A stretch of 64,000 nt of DNA. Source: an uncultured Collinsella sp. (GTDB lineage: Bacteria > Actinomycetota > Coriobacteriia > Coriobacteriales > Coriobacteriaceae). This document shows, piece by piece, positions 35,968 to 45,438 of this stretch. The position numbers and the translations under genes are program-made. The stretch covers positions 62,001 through 126,000 of the forward strand of contig CABUNJ010000001.1 of the NCBI GenBank assembly GCA_902492935.1, given 5' to 3'. Each line of letters opens with the position of its first letter. Within the stretch, counting starts at the first letter, position 1. Below the pieces are notes generated by a model. The model had not been told where the DNA came from, did no database searches, and worked only from the letters and a program-made list of their open reading frames with translations.

Positions 35968-36375
35968 GTGCGCAAGGCGCTGGCACAACCTCATACCAAG
36001 CAGTTCCTCAAGTTTGCCGTCGTGGGTCTTATCTCCTTTGGCATCGACTGGGGCATGCTCATTGCGCTCGTCGAGCTGTTCCACCTCGACTTTTTGATGA
36101 GCACCACGGTTTCGTTTATCACGTCCGTCGTGGTCAACTACTGGCTCAGCATGAAGTACGTGTTCGACCACCGCGAGGGCATGAGCCGCAAGCGCGAGTT
36201 CACGATCTTCACCATCCTGTCGGTGATCGGCCTGGGCCTCAACGACCTGTACATGTTTGTGGGTGTCACGTTTTTGAGCATCGGCTACCAGGCCATGAAG
36301 GCCATCGCAACGTTCCTCGTCACCTGGTACAACTACTTCAGCCGCCGCTTCTTCCTCGAGGGTGCACGGTCGTAG
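35968..36375 (+). CDS. GtrA-family membrane protein (second of two)
   Basis: A 135-residue GtrA protein with four membrane helices, clearly a paralogue of its neighbour: both share SMKYVF.H.EGMSR.REF and a Y-N-x-x-x-R-x-x-FLEG C-terminus. The start is a GTG with a weak GGATGTG site. A separate promoter region (35750-35967) precedes it. A strong terminator follows. Confidence 0.87.
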   Translation: MRKALAQPHTKQFLKFAVVGLISFGIDWGMLIALVELFHLDFLMSTTVSFITSVVVNYWLSMKYVFDHREGMSRKREFTIFTILSVIGLGLNDLYMFVGVTFLSIGYQAMKAIATFLVTWYNYFSRRFFLEGARS

Positions 36376-36401
36376 TCGATTCACTATTTGCTTGAATGTA
36401 T

Positions 36402-36438
36402 AACCGGTTGGAATTCCCGTTCCAACCGGTTTTTTGTT
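36402..36438 (+). terminator. Intrinsic terminator after gtrA genes
   Basis: AACCGGTTGGAA pairs with TTCCAACCGGTT and is followed by a T-rich run. Confidence 0.92.
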
Positions 36439-36473
36439 TGCCGAGAGACCCAGCGGCCAGTCCCATTCGCATG

Positions 36474-36513
36474 AAAAACGGGCGGTCCGGATGTTGGTCC
36501 GAACCGCCCGTTT
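36474..36513 (-). terminator. Terminator of the DUF4430 surface-protein operon
   Basis: On the minus strand CGGGCGGTTCGGACC pairs with GG(T)CCGGACCGCCCG, followed by five T (plus-strand A run 36474-36478). It lies 20 bases past the stop of the DUF4430 gene. Confidence 0.85.
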
Positions 36514-36533
36514 GATGCAATATGTCGAGGCTC

Positions 36534-37442
36534 CTAGCCTGTCACGTAATACCAGACCACGCTGTCGCCATTGGAGAGAACGTAGTTACTGCAGGCCGTC
36601 ATGGGTTGTGAGCCATTAACGGAATAACACCAGCCACTAGTGCCGCCGTGTTCATACTCGGCAAGCCCACCAATTGCCTTCACGTATACGCCGTGATAAA
36701 GAGGCGAGTTTTCGGCATTAACAGAAAGGCCCAGCGCACACAGGGCATCGTAAACGGTGGCGCCTTCGTTAAAGGTAAAGGTGCCGCCAGAAGACACAGG
36801 ATTGCCCACGGCGCTCGATGTGACCGAAACCGTCACCGTTACGTAGTTGGACTCCTGCGAGCCGCCCTGGCCGCCCGAGGGAGCGCTTCCGCCATTAGAG
36901 CTGGAGGCTCCATCGGACGACTGACCGCCGCCCGAAGAAGCACCGCCAGACACATTGGAAGTATCGCCGGCTCCCGTATTTTGGGCAGCGGATTTATCGC
37001 CAGACTTCTTGCCGTTCTGACCATCGGACTTCTTGCTATCCGAGCTTTTATCCGGTTCCTTGTCCGAAGACTCGGAATCGTCCTTGGCGTCGTTCGAACC
37101 CTTGGACTCGTCTTTTGCATCATTCGATGACTTGGAGCCCTCGGAACTGGCCTCGCCCGAAGTCGTAGTCGAGCCAGACGCCTTGGTGTCCTTGGTGACG
37201 ACGCTCTCCCCCGTCACGGTCTGAATGATCCAGTCGATGGACCAGGCGCCGCTCTCGGAAGGATGGACGAAGCCCAGCGAGACGACGATCAGAATGGTGC
37301 ACGCGGCAGCAAGAACGCCAAGGAGCGCCTTGCGACGAGAGGCGGACGCCGCCGAAGCGGCGCCCTGTTGCTTTGCATCGTCGAACTGAATGAACGAGGA
37401 GTCGGGCTGTTGCCCGCTGGTCTCCTTGGGCTTATCGGGCAT
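36534..37442 (-). CDS. Membrane-anchored DUF4430 protein
   Basis: A 302-residue surface protein. After a cytoplasmic N-terminus, one membrane helix (LLGVLAAACTILIVVSLGFV, about residues 40-60) anchors a long Ser/Gly/Asp/Lys-rich linker (about 85-200). The final 95 residues are one DUF4430 domain, with GATVYDALCALG, a GTSGWCYSVNG motif and NGDSVVWYYV. DUF4430 is related to the C-terminal domain of transcobalamin and intrinsic factor. Its ATG overlaps the end of the large upstream gene, and both lie behind a cobalamin riboswitch, so it probably takes part in vitamin B12 capture at the cell surface. Confidence 0.85.
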   Translation of the reverse strand: MPDKPKETSGQQPDSSFIQFDDAKQQGAASAASASRRKALLGVLAAACTILIVVSLGFVHPSESGAWSIDWIIQTVTGESVVTKDTKASGSTTTSGEASSEGSKSSNDAKDESKGSNDAKDDSESSDKEPDKSSDSKKSDGQNGKKSGDKSAAQNTGAGDTSNVSGGASSGGGQSSDGASSSNGGSAPSGGQGGSQESNYVTVTVSVTSSAVGNPVSSGGTFTFNEGATVYDALCALGLSVNAENSPLYHGVYVKAIGGLAEYEHGGTSGWCYSVNGSQPMTACSNYVLSNGDSVVWYYVTG

Positions 37443-40400
37443 TACCGTCACCCTTGCCGCGCTTGGTCAGCACGAAGACGGCGATGAGCGCAAGGCCAAT
37501 CACGCCGGCGGCGATGCCAACGATGGCGAGCGGGTTGGTGCCAGTCTCCTGCTCGGCAGTACTAGAGGACTTCTTAGCAGTGGTCGTGGAAGCAGCACCC
37601 GTATCGGACTTGGAATCGGACTTCTTGTCGGACTTGCTGTCCTTCTTGTCAGACTTCTTCTCGTCCTTCTTATCGGACTTATCGGAGTCCTTCTTGTTGG
37701 ACTTGTTGTCTTTGGTCTCGCTCTTGGTCGACACCGTCGTCTTGGTCACCGGCTTCTTGCCCGGGGCAATAGCGCCGCCCTTCGAGCCGGAGCCAGAACC
37801 CGCGCCAGCGCCAGTGCCGGAACCAGTACCGATACCAGAACCGCCGCCATTCGAACCAGCGCCGCCATTACCGCCAGGGTTAACGGCATTCTTGGTCCAC
37901 TTGGCATACAGCGTCAGGTCGGCCGTTACCGACGTGCTAAAGTCATACGCCTGCGTGCAAGCCTCATCGGTATACCAACCGCCGAAAGTGTAGCCATCGC
38001 GCGTCGGATCGGCCGGCTTGACCAGCTTGCCATCGGCCGTAGCAACAAACTTAGTGTCGCAAGCAGACCCGCCGTTGGAATTAAAGGCAACCGTCCAAGA
38101 CTCAACGGCCCCAAGCTTGAACAGCGTGCCCGAGTCATTGATGTAGTACAGGTTGCCAGATGCATCGGCAATGACCGGAGAGTCACAGTACTGGTAATGG
38201 CCAGCCGCATCATAAATCTGCGTCGCCTCTGCATCGCCGAGCGTATAGCGGTACACGCCGCCACCAGCAGAATAGTTGACGTAATCTTTGCTATCCGCGC
38301 TGTTAACGGTGAAGTACACATAGGTCTTGCCGCCCTGAACACTCACCAGCGGAGTAGCAGCAATACCGTTAAATCCGGCCGGTAGTTCTTTACCGTCAGC
38401 AGCGGTGACCATCGTGGTCTTACCCGTCTTCAGGTTATAGAGAACCAGAGCAGATCCAGTAGCCGTCTGCCCACCGACAATCAAGTTGTCGCCAGAGACC
38501 GCCGGGGCGCTCATGTTATTCGTAAGACCCAGGTCGACCGTCTTCTGCTCGCCCAGCACGCCCTTCGCCGAAAGCGAAATCACATGGAGCTTTCCGTCGT
38601 GCGTCATCTGATAGAAGGTCGAGCCATTGGACGGATCGGCGACGCAGTCAGCGTTCGCAAGGGCGCCGAGCTTCATGGTCGAAACGACATCACCCGTTGC
38701 CTTATCAATGCACTTAAGCGTACCTGCGCTCGTGGGGACAATGGCGTACTTATCCGTCAGGGCAGCGCCAGTCCAATAATATCCCTCAGCTGCGTCGATG
38801 TTCTGCCAAGAGACTTCGCCTGTGGCGATCTTGATGCGCGTAAAGGAACCGTTGACGTATTTCTTCCCATCAGCCGTGCCTACATAGACGTACTCGCCGT
38901 CCGAAACGACGGTGCAGGAGCTCTGCGTCAAGTCCGTCAAACCGGGCGTCAGCCACTTGCAGATCAGCTTGTCTGCAGTAATCGCCTGGACCGCACCGCC
39001 GTTGAGCGGAACGATGATAAGGCCATTGGTATAGATCGGACGAGAGGTATAGCTCACCTTGGAGGCAAGCGGCGCAGAGGCAACCTTTTTGCCCGTGGAC
39101 GAATCGATCTTAATGAGCTCGTTCTCGGTCGCAATATACACAAAGCCGTTAGCGATGACAGGTTCGCTGCAGTTGGCATACTGCTGACCAGACTCGGCCT
39201 TCCAATCGAAGGCCCACTTAAGACCGGCAGCCTGCGCAGGAGTCTTGACATCCGTTACGGTCGAACCGTTGCCACTGTTGCCGTAGCCGGCCCACTCGGC
39301 ATCCCAATCAGGAGTCGTCGCACTCGGGTCCACGACAATCTTGTCGGGATCGGGCATGGGCGAATTATCGGTGGTATAGGCAAGCGTGACCTTATCGCCG
39401 CTCTTGAGCGTAATCTGATTGGCGCAGAGTAAGGAGGGCTCTCCGTTGATATACAGATGCCAATATTTATTGGTCGCAGCATCCCAACCATACGGCTTGT
39501 GATCGAACGGCGAAGTAATGGAATTCAGGAACCAGTACTCACCGCTCTGGGAGCCGTTGTACGCAACGCCCTTGGCCTTCAGAACTGCCTCAATAAGGTT
39601 CTGGGCCGTGGAGCCTTCGGGCAGAGAAACATTGCTTGCCGTGCCCCAACGCGTATTGTTCCCGTTGACATCGGGACCGATAACATCGGCGGATCCAAGC
39701 ACCTGACCGGGGAGGGCATCGGCGTCAGCACCATACATAAAGGTGACGGCGTCACCCTCCTGGAGCCTGTAGGCACCGGCGCCAACGTCGGCGAACTTGC
39801 CATTTACGTAGAAGCGCCAATAGCTATTGGTCGCAGCATCATAGCCACAATAGGACTTACCATCGAAGGGCGAATAAATGCCGTTGAGGAACCAGCCCCA
39901 AGACGATTCGCCAGCATCGAGAGTAAGGCCGACCTGCTCAAGGAGATCCTTGGCAGTGGAGCCTGCCTTGAGACTCGTCTGACCCGTCGAAGCCCAAACC
40001 TGCTGCTTGCCGTCCTTGTCCTTACCGAGGACCTGAACAGAAGCATGGACAGAATCGGACGGCAACTGGTCGCCCCAGTCACCGTAGAACCACGTGACGG
40101 TATCGCCGGCATGGATGGTGACATTGTCCGCCGTATAGTCACTCGACTTGCCGTTGATGAACAGCTGCCAATAGGTCGAATAATCTTGGGGCGTACCCAG
40201 CTCAACACCGTTGTACTTAAGGCTCAGAATGAAGGAGCCCGCAGCAACGGCGTCAATGTCGTTCGCCTCGAGTGCGACCTTCGTAAGATCAAGCGCGCTC
40301 GAACCGGACGTCACCACATACTGCGCATTATCGACCCAAGTCTGAGTCTTGCCCTGGGCATCGCGACCAATGACGGTCACATTTGCGGCAACCTGGTCTT

Positions 40401-41196
40401 TAACGACAGGGGACGAGCTACCAGCCGTATAGGCAAACTCAATCTTCTGCCCCTGGGTGAGCTTGACGCTGCTCGCGCCAACCAAGGAAGACACGCCGTC
40501 GACGAACAGCTGCCAGAAGGCATAAGTCGTCGGATCGTAGGCAAGCGTGCGACCATCGCTCGGGGATGTGATGCTTTCGAGGTAGAAACCGTATGCCGTG
40601 TTCGGTTCGTACTTCGCCTTGAAGCCTGTCTTCTCCTGCAGCTTAATGAAGGCATCCGCAGCCGTCGCGCCCTCGTCGAGCTTGAGCTGCGTAGGTGCCA
40701 CCCAGGTCTGAGCCTTGCCGTCAGCATCGGTGCCGATAATCGAGAACGAGACCTCGACCTGCTTCTTGGCGACATCGCCGGTTTCTGTCGGGTTCTCTGT
40801 CTGAACGGCAGCCGCGGCGGCAGATCCCGCTTGGCCAGCGGATGCCGTCGAAGACTGCTCGCTCGTGGCAGGGCTCTCCCCCGTCGCCGAGCCTTCGTCG
40901 CCAGTTGCTGCCTCTGTTATGGCTGCACTAGCTGCAGGCGCGCCCTCGGAATCCGAAACCTCGGTGCCGCTCTGCTCAGCGGCACCGCCCGCAAGCGCTG
41001 CGTCCTCGCCCGGCGTCGCAGCCTGAGCCACAGCCTCGGCAATGCCCTCGGCGCCCTCGGCCCACAGCTGAGCCGGTGTGGTGCCAAAGGCCATCGCGAA
41101 GGCCAGGAATGCCACCAGGCCGCGCTTGGCTACGCCGCGCGCAATTGCGCCACGGCGATGCGAGACGCGCTGGCGCTCGTCCACAAACATATCCAT
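37432..41196 (-). CDS. Large surface protein with four DUF4430 domains and a PQQ-like propeller
   Basis: A 1254-residue cell-surface protein. Order: signal peptide (GLVAFLAFAMAFGTTPAQLW) after a basic N-region; Ala/Ser/Glu-rich linker; four DUF4430 (transcobalamin-like) domains at about 147-640, each with an F/Y-W-x-L/F/H-x-(V/I)-(D/N)-G motif; PQQ-type beta-propeller at about 640-1085; a Listeria-Bacteroides repeat (GYTFGGWYTDEA..LYAKW); a Lys/Ser/Asp-rich wall-spanning linker; and a final membrane helix (IVGIAAGVIGLALIAVFVL) with a basic tail. The ATG at 41196 follows TAGGAGACAA; an ATG at 41277 is an alternative. With the riboswitch upstream, it is best read as a cobalamin-binding surface receptor. 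The role is inferred. Confidence 0.88.
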   Translation of the reverse strand: MDMFVDERQRVSHRRGAIARGVAKRGLVAFLAFAMAFGTTPAQLWAEGAEGIAEAVAQAATPGEDAALAGGAAEQSGTEVSDSEGAPAASAAITEAATGDEGSATGESPATSEQSSTASAGQAGSAAAAAVQTENPTETGDVAKKQVEVSFSIIGTDADGKAQTWVAPTQLKLDEGATAADAFIKLQEKTGFKAKYEPNTAYGFYLESITSPSDGRTLAYDPTTYAFWQLFVDGVSSLVGASSVKLTQGQKIEFAYTAGSSSPVVKDQVAANVTVIGRDAQGKTQTWVDNAQYVVTSGSSALDLTKVALEANDIDAVAAGSFILSLKYNGVELGTPQDYSTYWQLFINGKSSDYTADNVTIHAGDTVTWFYGDWGDQLPSDSVHASVQVLGKDKDGKQQVWASTGQTSLKAGSTAKDLLEQVGLTLDAGESSWGWFLNGIYSPFDGKSYCGYDAATNSYWRFYVNGKFADVGAGAYRLQEGDAVTFMYGADADALPGQVLGSADVIGPDVNGNNTRWGTASNVSLPEGSTAQNLIEAVLKAKGVAYNGSQSGEYWFLNSITSPFDHKPYGWDAATNKYWHLYINGEPSLLCANQITLKSGDKVTLAYTTDNSPMPDPDKIVVDPSATTPDWDAEWAGYGNSGNGSTVTDVKTPAQAAGLKWAFDWKAESGQQYANCSEPVIANGFVYIATENELIKIDSSTGKKVASAPLASKVSYTSRPIYTNGLIIVPLNGGAVQAITADKLICKWLTPGLTDLTQSSCTVVSDGEYVYVGTADGKKYVNGSFTRIKIATGEVSWQNIDAAEGYYWTGAALTDKYAIVPTSAGTLKCIDKATGDVVSTMKLGALANADCVADPSNGSTFYQMTHDGKLHVISLSAKGVLGEQKTVDLGLTNNMSAPAVSGDNLIVGGQTATGSALVLYNLKTGKTTMVTAADGKELPAGFNGIAATPLVSVQGGKTYVYFTVNSADSKDYVNYSAGGGVYRYTLGDAEATQIYDAAGHYQYCDSPVIADASGNLYYINDSGTLFKLGAVESWTVAFNSNGGSACDTKFVATADGKLVKPADPTRDGYTFGGWYTDEACTQAYDFSTSVTADLTLYAKWTKNAVNPGGNGGAGSNGGGSGIGTGSGTGAGAGSGSGSKGGAIAPGKKPVTKTTVSTKSETKDNKSNKKDSDKSDKKDEKKSDKKDSKSDKKSDSKSDTGAASTTTAKKSSSTAEQETGTNPLAIVGIAAGVIGLALIAVFVLTKRGKGDGNAR

Positions 41197-41334
41197 TTGT
41201 CTCCTACTGTCTGCACTTGGAGCGTTGCCTTGAGACTGCCCCACGTCATCGCGCATGTTGCGCTCGAGTTCCCCCATCGGGGTCCCCTTCCCTCCAGAGC
41301 CCTATGCACACCGGCGGCATACGCCACAGCCGCA

Positions 41335-41515
41335 TGCAAGATGGGAGGCGATCCGACTTAACCTTAACGGCTCAGGCGCGCCGTCCGATCTGCGACGCGA
41401 GCATCCCAAGCCAAGAGGAATTACGGTTACTGGTACAGCCGGGGATTCGCACCCCGATTCTCCCAAATGCGCAGGAAAACCGCGCATTCGTGCGTCTCCG
41501 CACCACCATCTAGGC
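41335..41515 (-). promoter_or_regulatory. Cobalamin (vitamin B12) riboswitch
   Basis: Reading the minus strand, the core GGGAGAATCGGGGTGCGAAT is followed by CCCCGGCTGTACCAGTAACC, the conserved cobalamin aptamer stretch (family pattern GGTGxxAATCCxxxGCTGxxCC). About 70 bases later AAGTCGGATCGCCTCCCA matches the closing B12-box region. A further GC hairpin near 41300-41335 may be the expression platform. It controls the DUF4430 surface-protein operon that starts at 41196. Confidence 0.85.
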
Positions 41516-41626
41516 CATTGATTATTACCGTCAGTATGCTAACACGCAAAAGGGCCTCGCACGCAGGCGAAACCCAAGGTAAAAGCTATTGTTTGCGATA
41601 GGAAAATGCGGTGACGGTCGCAGCCT

Positions 41627-43390
41627 CTAGTGCTTGCCGCCGTGGCTGTTGAGCCAGATATTGCGGCCCAGCATAAGCGCCAGCACCAGCGCGCTCACGT
41701 AGCCAAAGAAGCCGATGACCGGAATGCCGAGGACAACCGGCTCGATGCGCGCGTAGTACACCACCGACGAACCGATAAACAGACCGGCGATAACGATAGC
41801 CATCGACATGCGGTCGATAATTCCGCCCAGCTGTCGCAGCGCCTTATCGCTGCTCATGATCTGCGTGTTCACCTTAAGCTGCCCGCGTGTGAGCATACGC
41901 GAAGCCAAGCCCAGATACTCGGCTGCCTCGAGCGAGCCTTTTGCCGCGCGATAGCTGCTCGCGGCAAAGTCGCGGCTCATCTCGCGCATGCGGGCATAGG
42001 TGCTCTTCTCGTTTTTGATATGAGCCTGAATGATCTGGATCATGTTGACGTTGGGCATGTACTCGGTCAGCAAACCCTCGAGCGTCACCATGCCGCGGGC
42101 GAACATCGTCACCACGCTCGGCAGCTCAACATCATTCTTACGCGCGAGGTTTAGCAGCGAGGTCAAAAACTCGCCGATATCCAAGTCTTTAAGGTCAAGG
42201 CCCGCAAAGTCAGCCACGATAAAGTCCAAGTCGGACAAAAAGGCCGAATGGTCGAGCTCGGCAGAGTCGCCGCGCGTCACGGCAAAGCGCATGAGCGAAT
42301 CCTTGAGCTTGGGCACGTCACCCTCGGCCACGGCGAAAATCATGTCCTTGACGATACCGCGATCGTGACTCGACATGCGTCCGACCATGCCCAAGTCGAT
42401 AAAGTAGACGATGCCGTCCTTGAGAATGATGTTTCCCGCATGCGGGTCGGCATGGAAAAAGCCATCGTCGAGCACCTGCGTCGAGTAGTCCTCGACAATC
42501 GCGGCACCGATCTTTTCCAAGTCATAGCCCTCGGCCACCAAGCGTTCAGGATCGGCAATCGAAATGCCGTCGACGTAGTCCATAACCACCACGTGCTCGG
42601 TGCACAGGTCCAGATAGGATTTAGGGCACGTCACGCCATGAACGCTCTTATGGAACTCGTAGAAGTCGTTGAGGTTTTTGGCCTCGGCCAAAAAGTTGGT
42701 CTCCTCGCGAAACGAGGTCCACAACTCCTCGACTACGCCGTGCAGGTCAACGAATTGATCGGTGTTGACGAACTTAGAAACGATACGCACCACCGAGCGG
42801 ATGATATCGATGTCCTGTGCCATAACCTGCTGTGCACCGGGGCGCTGCACCTTAACGGCCACGTCCTCGCCGGTCACCAGGCGGGCGCGGTGCACCTGCG
42901 CGAGCGATGCGCTACCAAGCGGATTGGGGTCGATCGCATCGAACATCTCCCCCAGGCGCAGGCCGTATTCTTCCTCCAGGCAGCGAAGCACCACCTCGTA
43001 CGGCACCGGCTCCACATCGGAGCGCAGACGACGCAGCTCGTCACAAAAGCGTTGCGGCAAAATCTCGGACCGGTTGGCCAGAATCTGCCCCATCTTGACG
43101 AACATGGGGCCGAGTTCCTCGAGCAGGCGGCGCAAACGAACCGGCGTGAGGTTATCCCACACGCGGTACTTTTTGACCAGGCGAACAATCTGCCCAATGC
43201 GTTCGCGACGACCCGCCGGCGTGAGCTGGTATTCCTCGTCCGGCGCCATCGCGTCGGGCTCTTCGGGCACCATATCGACAGCGCGCGGCTTCTTGCGAGC
43301 GCCCGAGACGGCGGCGTCGACCTCATCGACAACCGCCGCCTCGTCACACAGAGGATCCTGATTGTTGTAATCGGTGGTGGAATCTGCCAT
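41627..43390 (-). CDS. AarF/UbiB-family atypical kinase
   Basis: A 587-residue ABC1/UbiB kinase-like protein. KMGQILANRSEILP is the family KxGQ motif, AVKVQRPG holds the ATP-site Lys, HADPHAGN is the catalytic-loop motif and FIDLGMVG the metal-binding DLG-type motif. Two C-terminal hydrophobic helices fix it to the membrane. In respiring bacteria UbiB supports quinone synthesis; in an anaerobe the role is less clear. The start is 8 bases past the stop of the phasin-like gene, and the two are probably co-transcribed, a pairing also seen in other actinobacteria. Confidence 0.93.
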   Translation of the reverse strand: MADSTTDYNNQDPLCDEAAVVDEVDAAVSGARKKPRAVDMVPEEPDAMAPDEEYQLTPAGRRERIGQIVRLVKKYRVWDNLTPVRLRRLLEELGPMFVKMGQILANRSEILPQRFCDELRRLRSDVEPVPYEVVLRCLEEEYGLRLGEMFDAIDPNPLGSASLAQVHRARLVTGEDVAVKVQRPGAQQVMAQDIDIIRSVVRIVSKFVNTDQFVDLHGVVEELWTSFREETNFLAEAKNLNDFYEFHKSVHGVTCPKSYLDLCTEHVVVMDYVDGISIADPERLVAEGYDLEKIGAAIVEDYSTQVLDDGFFHADPHAGNIILKDGIVYFIDLGMVGRMSSHDRGIVKDMIFAVAEGDVPKLKDSLMRFAVTRGDSAELDHSAFLSDLDFIVADFAGLDLKDLDIGEFLTSLLNLARKNDVELPSVVTMFARGMVTLEGLLTEYMPNVNMIQIIQAHIKNEKSTYARMREMSRDFAASSYRAAKGSLEAAEYLGLASRMLTRGQLKVNTQIMSSDKALRQLGGIIDRMSMAIVIAGLFIGSSVVYYARIEPVVLGIPVIGFFGYVSALVLALMLGRNIWLNSHGGKH

Positions 43391-43398
43391 CTGCGCTG

Positions 43399-43815
43399 CT
43401 ACTCGGCCTCTTCGGTATCCTTCGCATCGTCGGGTTCAACGGACTCGACGGGCACCGAGGTCACGTTGTCCTCGACCGAATCGACGATGTCGCGTACATG
43501 AGCCAGGAAGGCCGTGCGCTCGGGCGCGGTCATGACGCGGACGCGAGCAAGGATGAGCTCGTCAAGTACACGCTGGGCCGCAGTCTCGCCCTGTATGCCC
43601 AAGCGCTCGGTCAGATCGGAGATGGTGCCACCGGCCTGCTCGAACATGTCGGACACACTGCGGGCGATATCGGGGGTGGCGGTGTCCTTGCGGACCTGCT
43701 CGCCTTTGGTATTAAGGTCGTCGAGGACCTTCTTGCCGCCTTCGACAGCAACGGCGGCAGCGCCAAAGCCCACGTTAATGGCGCCATTAACAAGCTGATC
43801 GAGTTTCATAACCAT
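43399..43815 (-). CDS. Phasin-like (PHA granule-associated type) protein
   Basis: A 138-residue, largely helical protein. It starts MVMKLDQLVNGAINVG and contains alternating hydrophobic and charged residues; the middle (SVSDMFEQAGGTISDLTERLG) and the AAQRVLDELILARVRV helix resemble phasin-type poly(hydroxyalkanoate) granule-associated proteins. The C-terminus is acidic. The ATG at 43815 follows GGAG. It is encoded just upstream of the AarF-type kinase. No PHA synthase is in the window, so a granule role is uncertain; it may partner the kinase. Confidence 0.7.
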   Translation of the reverse strand: MVMKLDQLVNGAINVGFGAAAVAVEGGKKVLDDLNTKGEQVRKDTATPDIARSVSDMFEQAGGTISDLTERLGIQGETAAQRVLDELILARVRVMTAPERTAFLAHVRDIVDSVEDNVTSVPVESVEPDDAKDTEEAE

Positions 43816-43914
43816 GGTTGTCTCCAATCACAAACAACTGCATTGGCGTTCTTGTACCCAAGATTGAGCGAAAGCGACAAAGCGTTTTAGCGCTATTCGA
43901 TCGGCGGGAAATAC

Positions 43915-45438
43915 CTACCTGATGTTGTCATTCATCGCGAAGGAGTTCTTCATGGCGCAGCTCGTGGTGTAGAGCACCTTGCCCAACAGAGTATCGGTCT
44001 CCACGCGCACGAGCTCGGCAAAGGCCTCGTTGGCGCGGGCGAGCTCGGCAGGTACCTCGGCCTCGGGCAGCGCGGCCACGACGGCGTCAACGTCATGAAT
44101 CTGCTTGTGGCCCATGCCGCCGACCTTCTCTTGATAATCCTCGACCGCGCGACCGCACTCGTGGAAGCGAACATCGGCCAAGGCACCGATCAGGCGATTT
44201 GCCCAATAGAAATTCTCGGACGTCACGCGAGCCTGGGTGTCGGCATAGTACTCGGGCATGGTCTCGACGTTGGCGTACAGCGGCACGAGCGCGTTAAACG
44301 AGTTGGAGCCAAACGCCATCCACTGTACGGCACGATACGCCGGCTGCGCATAGGGGCGCAGCTGCAGCACGGCAAGCTGGCTGTTGCGGTTGATGCCGAT
44401 GGGACGATAGGCACCGCGCGTGGCGGGCGTACCCTTGCTGCCGTAGCAGTCGTACTCCGTGCCCTGGTAGTGGCTCGAAAGCACGTACTTAATGTCCTCG
44501 ATGGTCACCTTGCGCTCGGGCACGCGGCTCCAGGGGATGTCGTCGCTCTCGGGCGTGTAGTCGGCGTCGGGGCCGTCCCACACATCGCTGGGGTTGAGGC
44601 AGCGCTGCATGTACCAGGCGCGCGGCGTGTTGTAGACGTGATCGCTGTCGCTGTGCGAGCCAAAGGCCTCGCGCGGGTTGAAGACCGCGGCGGGACCGTC
44701 ACCCTCGACGCCCAGCGTCAGGTCCAGATGCCACTCGGCCATCCAGGAGCGCAGGTCGGCGGAGCACATGTGGTCGACCTGGGCGCCCTCGGCATCGTCC
44801 AGGTCAAAGCTGTCGATACCCAGCTGGTTGGGCATGGTCACATAGGCGTCATCGGGCACGCGCTTGGCGATCCAGTGGTGGCCGCCGATGGTCTCGAGCC
44901 ACCAGATCTCGTCAACGTCACTCAAGGCGATGCCATTGTTCTCGTAGGTGCCGTAGCGCTCGAGCAGGTCGCCCAGAATGCGCACGCCGTCGCGGGCGGA
45001 CTTGGCGTACGGCAGCACCAGGGTCACCATGTCTTCCTCGCCCAGACCGCCGGGCTGCGCCGGAACATAGCCGTCCTCGCCCTCGTTGCCCTTGGCGGGC
45101 ACATAGTCCACGAGCGGATCGGCGCCACGGACGCGCTCGTTGGTGGTAAGCGTCTCGGTTGCGGACATGCCAACATTAAGCTCGTTGAAGCCGGCCTCGG
45201 CCCAAATGCCATGACCCGGGACAACGTCGGGAACACTTGTATAGCGCATGGGATTGTCGGGCAGCTCAACGGTCAGGTGGCTCAGGACACTCGTATAGAC
45301 ACGCGGCTGCTCGTCGGGATGCACTACGCGCATGCGCTTGGGCTCAAACACCCCGTTGGACGAGTCCTCATTGCGGGCAACCAGCGTCGACCCATCGTAG
45401 CTCGCGTTCTTACCAACCAAAATCGTTGTGCATGGCAT
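43915..45438 (-). CDS. C69-family dipeptidase (PepD-like)
   Basis: A 507-residue Ntn-hydrolase peptidase of family C69. The nucleophile is Cys3 (MPCTTILVGKNASYDGST), which becomes near N-terminal after Met removal. ARNEDSSNG and EIWWLETIGGHHWIAKRVPD are typical motifs. The start at 45438 is favoured over 45444 because GGAGG abuts the earlier ATG; it also leaves Cys at position 3. There is no signal peptide, so it is cytoplasmic. It hydrolyses dipeptides, which suits a peptide-fermenting anaerobe. A MITE-like element occupies its upstream region. Confidence 0.92.
   Translation of the reverse strand: MPCTTILVGKNASYDGSTLVARNEDSSNGVFEPKRMRVVHPDEQPRVYTSVLSHLTVELPDNPMRYTSVPDVVPGHGIWAEAGFNELNVGMSATETLTTNERVRGADPLVDYVPAKGNEGEDGYVPAQPGGLGEEDMVTLVLPYAKSARDGVRILGDLLERYGTYENNGIALSDVDEIWWLETIGGHHWIAKRVPDDAYVTMPNQLGIDSFDLDDAEGAQVDHMCSADLRSWMAEWHLDLTLGVEGDGPAAVFNPREAFGSHSDSDHVYNTPRAWYMQRCLNPSDVWDGPDADYTPESDDIPWSRVPERKVTIEDIKYVLSSHYQGTEYDCYGSKGTPATRGAYRPIGINRNSQLAVLQLRPYAQPAYRAVQWMAFGSNSFNALVPLYANVETMPEYYADTQARVTSENFYWANRLIGALADVRFHECGRAVEDYQEKVGGMGHKQIHDVDAVVAALPEAEVPAELARANEAFAELVRVETDTLLGKVLYTTSCAMKNSFAMNDNIR

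Noticed and set aside
39457..41361. Plus-strand frame of 634 codons across the DUF4430 surface gene
   Set aside because: It is antisense to a protein with recognised repeated domains, and no start signal is present.
41400..41470. Possible tRNA (GGGGATTCGCACCCC-like arm)
   Set aside because: The string belongs to the cobalamin aptamer on the opposite strand; no acceptor stem or anticodon arm is present.
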